Shown here one piece after another: positions 61,969-64,000 of a stretch of DNA of 64,000 bases. This stretch comes from Taenia hydatigena. Taxonomy: Eukaryota; Platyhelminthes; Cestoda; Cyclophyllidea; Taeniidae. Location: NCBI GenBank assembly GCA_036345935.2, contig JADWOT020000007.1, positions 11,266,099 to 11,330,098 of the forward strand. Direction: 5' to 3'. The position numbers and the translations under genes were made by a program. The first letter of the stretch is position 1, and every line of letters begins with the position of its first letter. The notes under the pieces were generated by a model. It saw only the letters and a list, made by a program, of their open reading frames with translations, was not told the origin of the DNA and searched no databases.

Positions 61969-62560
61969 ATAAATTTTACTTAATTCTGTTCAGGTTGCTT
62001 CAGTGAATGCCAGCTTAAATGAAAGAAAAGTGCACCTATGCCTTGGTTTAGACGAGGTCCGGTCAGGACAGATGCAGTTGTCTGTCCGATGTAGCAAAAT
62101 AAATGGGAGAGCTGATAATAGGAGGCGTTGGCGATTGTGTTGTTCGGCCAGTAAGAAGTGCCCCAGTGTGAAAAGTGGTACGTACAAGGGGAAGGTGGTA
62201 CGTAACATGAAGAATTCCAGCACTAAATTTAGCCATGCACAAGCGGTAATGTGTGATTCAAGGAATGATAAGTGGAAAGAATTGTCATTCATTTGGATTT
62301 CGACTACTGCGAAAAAGTTATTTAGTAGTGATGGTGAGCAGTGCTCTGAGCAATGGTCGCTGGATAATGGGAGGGTGGAAATGTATTTATGACCCACTTC
62401 TTATGCAGTCAATTACGGTTGGTGGTTAGGTAAGTGAAATTGTACTTTTGTGAATGCTGAAACACATTACAAAATGAAGCATTTTCTATAACAAAGCGAA
62501 CACGAGAAGTGAGGAAACGAAAAATTTGGCTCAAATGTAGCCTGTGAGTTGCCCATAAAA
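61969..62560 (+). mobile_element. Insertion of about 590 bp splitting repeat R2
   Basis: Comparison with copy A places the left junction after CACATACGG and the right junction before a (C)GAGCGACTGG block. No clear target-site duplication or terminal inverted repeat is visible, so the alternative of a deletion in copy A cannot be excluded. The insert contains the ORF listed separately and a TTCAG acceptor at its left end. Confidence 0.45.
61994..62392 (+). CDS. Exon-like ORF within the insertion, unidentified
   Basis: After a good acceptor (AATTCTGTTCAG at 61993) a frame stays open for 132 codons to TGA at 62390-62392. The product has nine cysteines (for example LCC and KKCP), N-glycosylation-type sites (NAS, NSS) and a charged C-terminal half, and no recognised domain. 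The opposite strand is also open for 135 codons (61990-62397), so one of the two is a shadow. The position entirely inside the extra segment suggests that the frame came with the insertion. Retention of an open frame in an otherwise decayed repeat is the main argument for coding. Confidence 0.33.
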   Translation, partial: VASVNASLNERKVHLCLGLDEVRSGQMQLSVRCSKINGRADNRRRWRLCCSASKKCPSVKSGTYKGKVVRNMKNSSTKFSHAQAVMCDSRNDKWKELSFIWISTTAKKLFSSDGEQCSEQWSLDNGRVEMYL

Positions 62561-63499
62561 GCCGAGCGACTGGTTAATTCTTACCTCTAGTCTGTTTTAA
62601 TATCTGAAGGTGGCAAGGATATCGTTGCGATACAAATTTCCTGACTCTTATTCTACACCTAGATCAGTGAGCTGCAACATTTGCAACGCTGTGATTACAG
62701 TAAATTCGGTGATCATGCCTATAGATATACGTATATATTTTATCTATTTGGCAAAAGGAAAAAGTAGCAGGTTGTGGGTGATGTCTTCAAATGCATAATA
62801 AGCCGTCGTTTGATTGGCTTGCTTGCAAATGGGCCAGCTAGCAGTGGAGTTATCTAGCCTCACCACCGAATGCGTTTTGTATGCTTAAAAAGGTCATGGC
62901 AATAATCCTTCATCATGGAAACAGAGGTTATTTAAATCAAACTTGATGACCGAGACATCCACTCGCCATTTAGAATTCCTTTAATATGAGATTTCGGACG
63001 AATAAACTAACAAACGCTGATGTGTTGTACCAAATCGACGCTTTCTTTAAAGCAAAGATTCTTTTTATAAACGTGGCTTGCGGGTCGCAAATCGAATTTA
63101 ATTGCTTCTATTTCTCCTTTCTTACGACTAGCTAGATCTTAGGTATTGCAACTTTGCCGATAGATCTTAGAATCCGTTCGACGCAGATGGAGGAGTAGGA
63201 AGCTCGAGACCTCTTCTCAGGCTTCTCTTCACTCCATTTAGTCACGACAATGCAGAAAATTCCCGACTATTGGTTTTAATAATTTTATAACTTGATGAGA
63301 AGTATTCCTTTGTATTGAAGTGCACCTCATAGTCATAAGTGGCTGTGGAATTTGTTCTTAGCGAATAGGTTCAATGAGTGTCTTAATTGACAGGTTTGTT
63401 TGCTCCTCCTGTTGCTGTTTCTATCAAAATGCATTGCTATTTCCGATTATGCTACTCAGCTGACATTAATAATAATTTTATATTTCAGCATGCCGGACC

Positions 63500-64000
63500 C
63501 GATTAAGTTCAGTGACTGATAGTCGCGGTCTGCAGCTGCTTCGGATGCCTTCTTCTCACAACCAAGTAAAGTTAGCTCAAATAGAGCACGAGTGAGCTCA
63601 AAATTCTTCCTTTTGACCAATCTGTCGTGCATATCAGGAGCAGTCCTTGAGTAGCATGCAAGGAGCTCATTCAGCTCAACAAGACCAAAACGACCCTCCA
63701 CCCTCCCCATTAACTCCACCGCACAACTGCTCAATGTCCTCGGGTGCGCCTGCTATTACAGCATCCTCTCCTCCGTTGTGCCCAACTAAAAGAAAATCAC
63801 GACCGGGATATTTATAGAACCGATTTGACGAGATAGGTGTGGAACTGTCCCTTCTGTACATCACCCTACACACGCACTGCGGTCTGGTCTTCGTCAGCTG
63901 GATCCCAATCGAGATCAAACATCACCAGACCATTTGCACTAATGAAATGTAGACCACGACCACCCGTTTTGCTACTCTATATGAAGACGAACTCTGGCGA
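63500..64000 (-). pseudogene. RAD54-like SNF2 helicase relic (C-terminal part)
   Basis: From the right edge the minus strand reads [18 protein letters not shown] and then [13 protein letters not shown]. This matches SNF2/RAD54 helicase motif V and the following loop (family SSKAGGCGLNLIGANRLV, FDPDWNPANDxQ). The next element should be motif VI (RVWRDGQKK) but reads RV-stop-GDVQKG, so the Trp codon is a stop and the Arg and Gly are lost. Another stop lies at 63977-63979 before the motif. Further on, after frame changes, FGLVELNELL and DMHDRL recall the RAD54 C-terminal segment (LGELKELF, DTHDRL), followed by EKKASEA and ADRDYQSLN. RAD54 remodels Rad51-DNA complexes in recombination; this copy cannot encode an active enzyme. 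It continues beyond the window. The last part is shared with the edge of repeat R2. Confidence 0.62.

Larger units (their letters stand above)
61912..63560 (+). repeat. Dispersed repeat R2, copy B, interrupted
   Basis: Same orientation as 12195-13300. Matching resumes near 62561 (CGAGCGACTGGTTAATTC against GAGCAACTGGTCAATTC at 12251) after about 590 bases absent from copy A. Right of that the copies run in parallel to the CTGATAGTCGCGGTCTGCA block. Confidence 0.82.

Noticed and set aside
1..64000. CRISPR arrays, bacterial operons, riboswitches, rRNA genes
   Set aside because: No regularly spaced repeats, no clustered co-directional ORFs with ribosome binding sites and no rRNA signature; the sequence is eukaryotic nuclear DNA.

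Overview
The window reads as non-coding-rich animal nuclear DNA. It has eukaryotic tRNA genes with internal A/B boxes, multi-exon genes with short exons and consensus splice sites (including two GC-AG introns), no operons and very low gene density. The proteins I recognise are a DUR3-type sodium:solute symporter, a CDK1/2-like kinase tail, a fibronectin type III domain and a RAD54-like helicase relic. DUR3-type carriers survive in several invertebrate lineages but not in vertebrates, so an invertebrate is likely. A flatworm or other lophotrochozoan would fit, but the sequence does not prove it.

Layout. 1-11.8 kb: intergenic, with one dispersed repeat (R1, 2.44-3.6 kb), an inverted fragment of it at 4.6-4.77 kb and a perfect 26-bp palindrome. 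11.86-12.14 kb: tRNA-Arg(CCT) and tRNA-Met(CAT) on opposite strands, followed by repeat R2. 14.28-14.59 kb: an unidentified terminal exon. 20.7-21.35 kb: repeat R3. 24.6-25.3 kb (minus): the C-terminal end of a CDK. 25.55-28.3 kb: R5, one arm of a 2.8-kb duplication whose inverted partner lies at 59.1-61.9 kb; each arm carries a degenerate tRNA-Pro. 28.7-32.3 kb: second copies of R3 and R1. 33.1-34.5 kb: R6 and R4, where R4 is a duplicated spliced gene fragment. 38.7-44.0 kb (plus): DUR3-like transporter exons. 47.9-48.7 kb and 51 kb: second copies of R4 and R6. 53.4-55.5 kb (minus): a compact four-exon gene predicted to encode a signal peptide, one FnIII domain and four tandem 12-residue repeats with a [KR]-x-T-Q-[TF] core. 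58.0-59.05 kb (plus): candidate exons of an unidentified gene. 59.1-63.6 kb: inverted R5 abutting the second R2 copy, which is interrupted by a ~590-bp ORF-bearing insertion. 63.5-64.0 kb (minus): a broken RAD54-like fragment.

The genes show no common pathway. The most notable features are the FnIII/TQT-repeat gene, the transporter half-gene with a GC-AG intron and no recognisable N-terminal exons, the paired tRNA-Pro relics with complementary damage, and six families of old segmental duplications within one window. Exon models were read by eye from splice phase and family resemblance. No alignment or search was run, and repeat ends are accurate to tens of bases at best.
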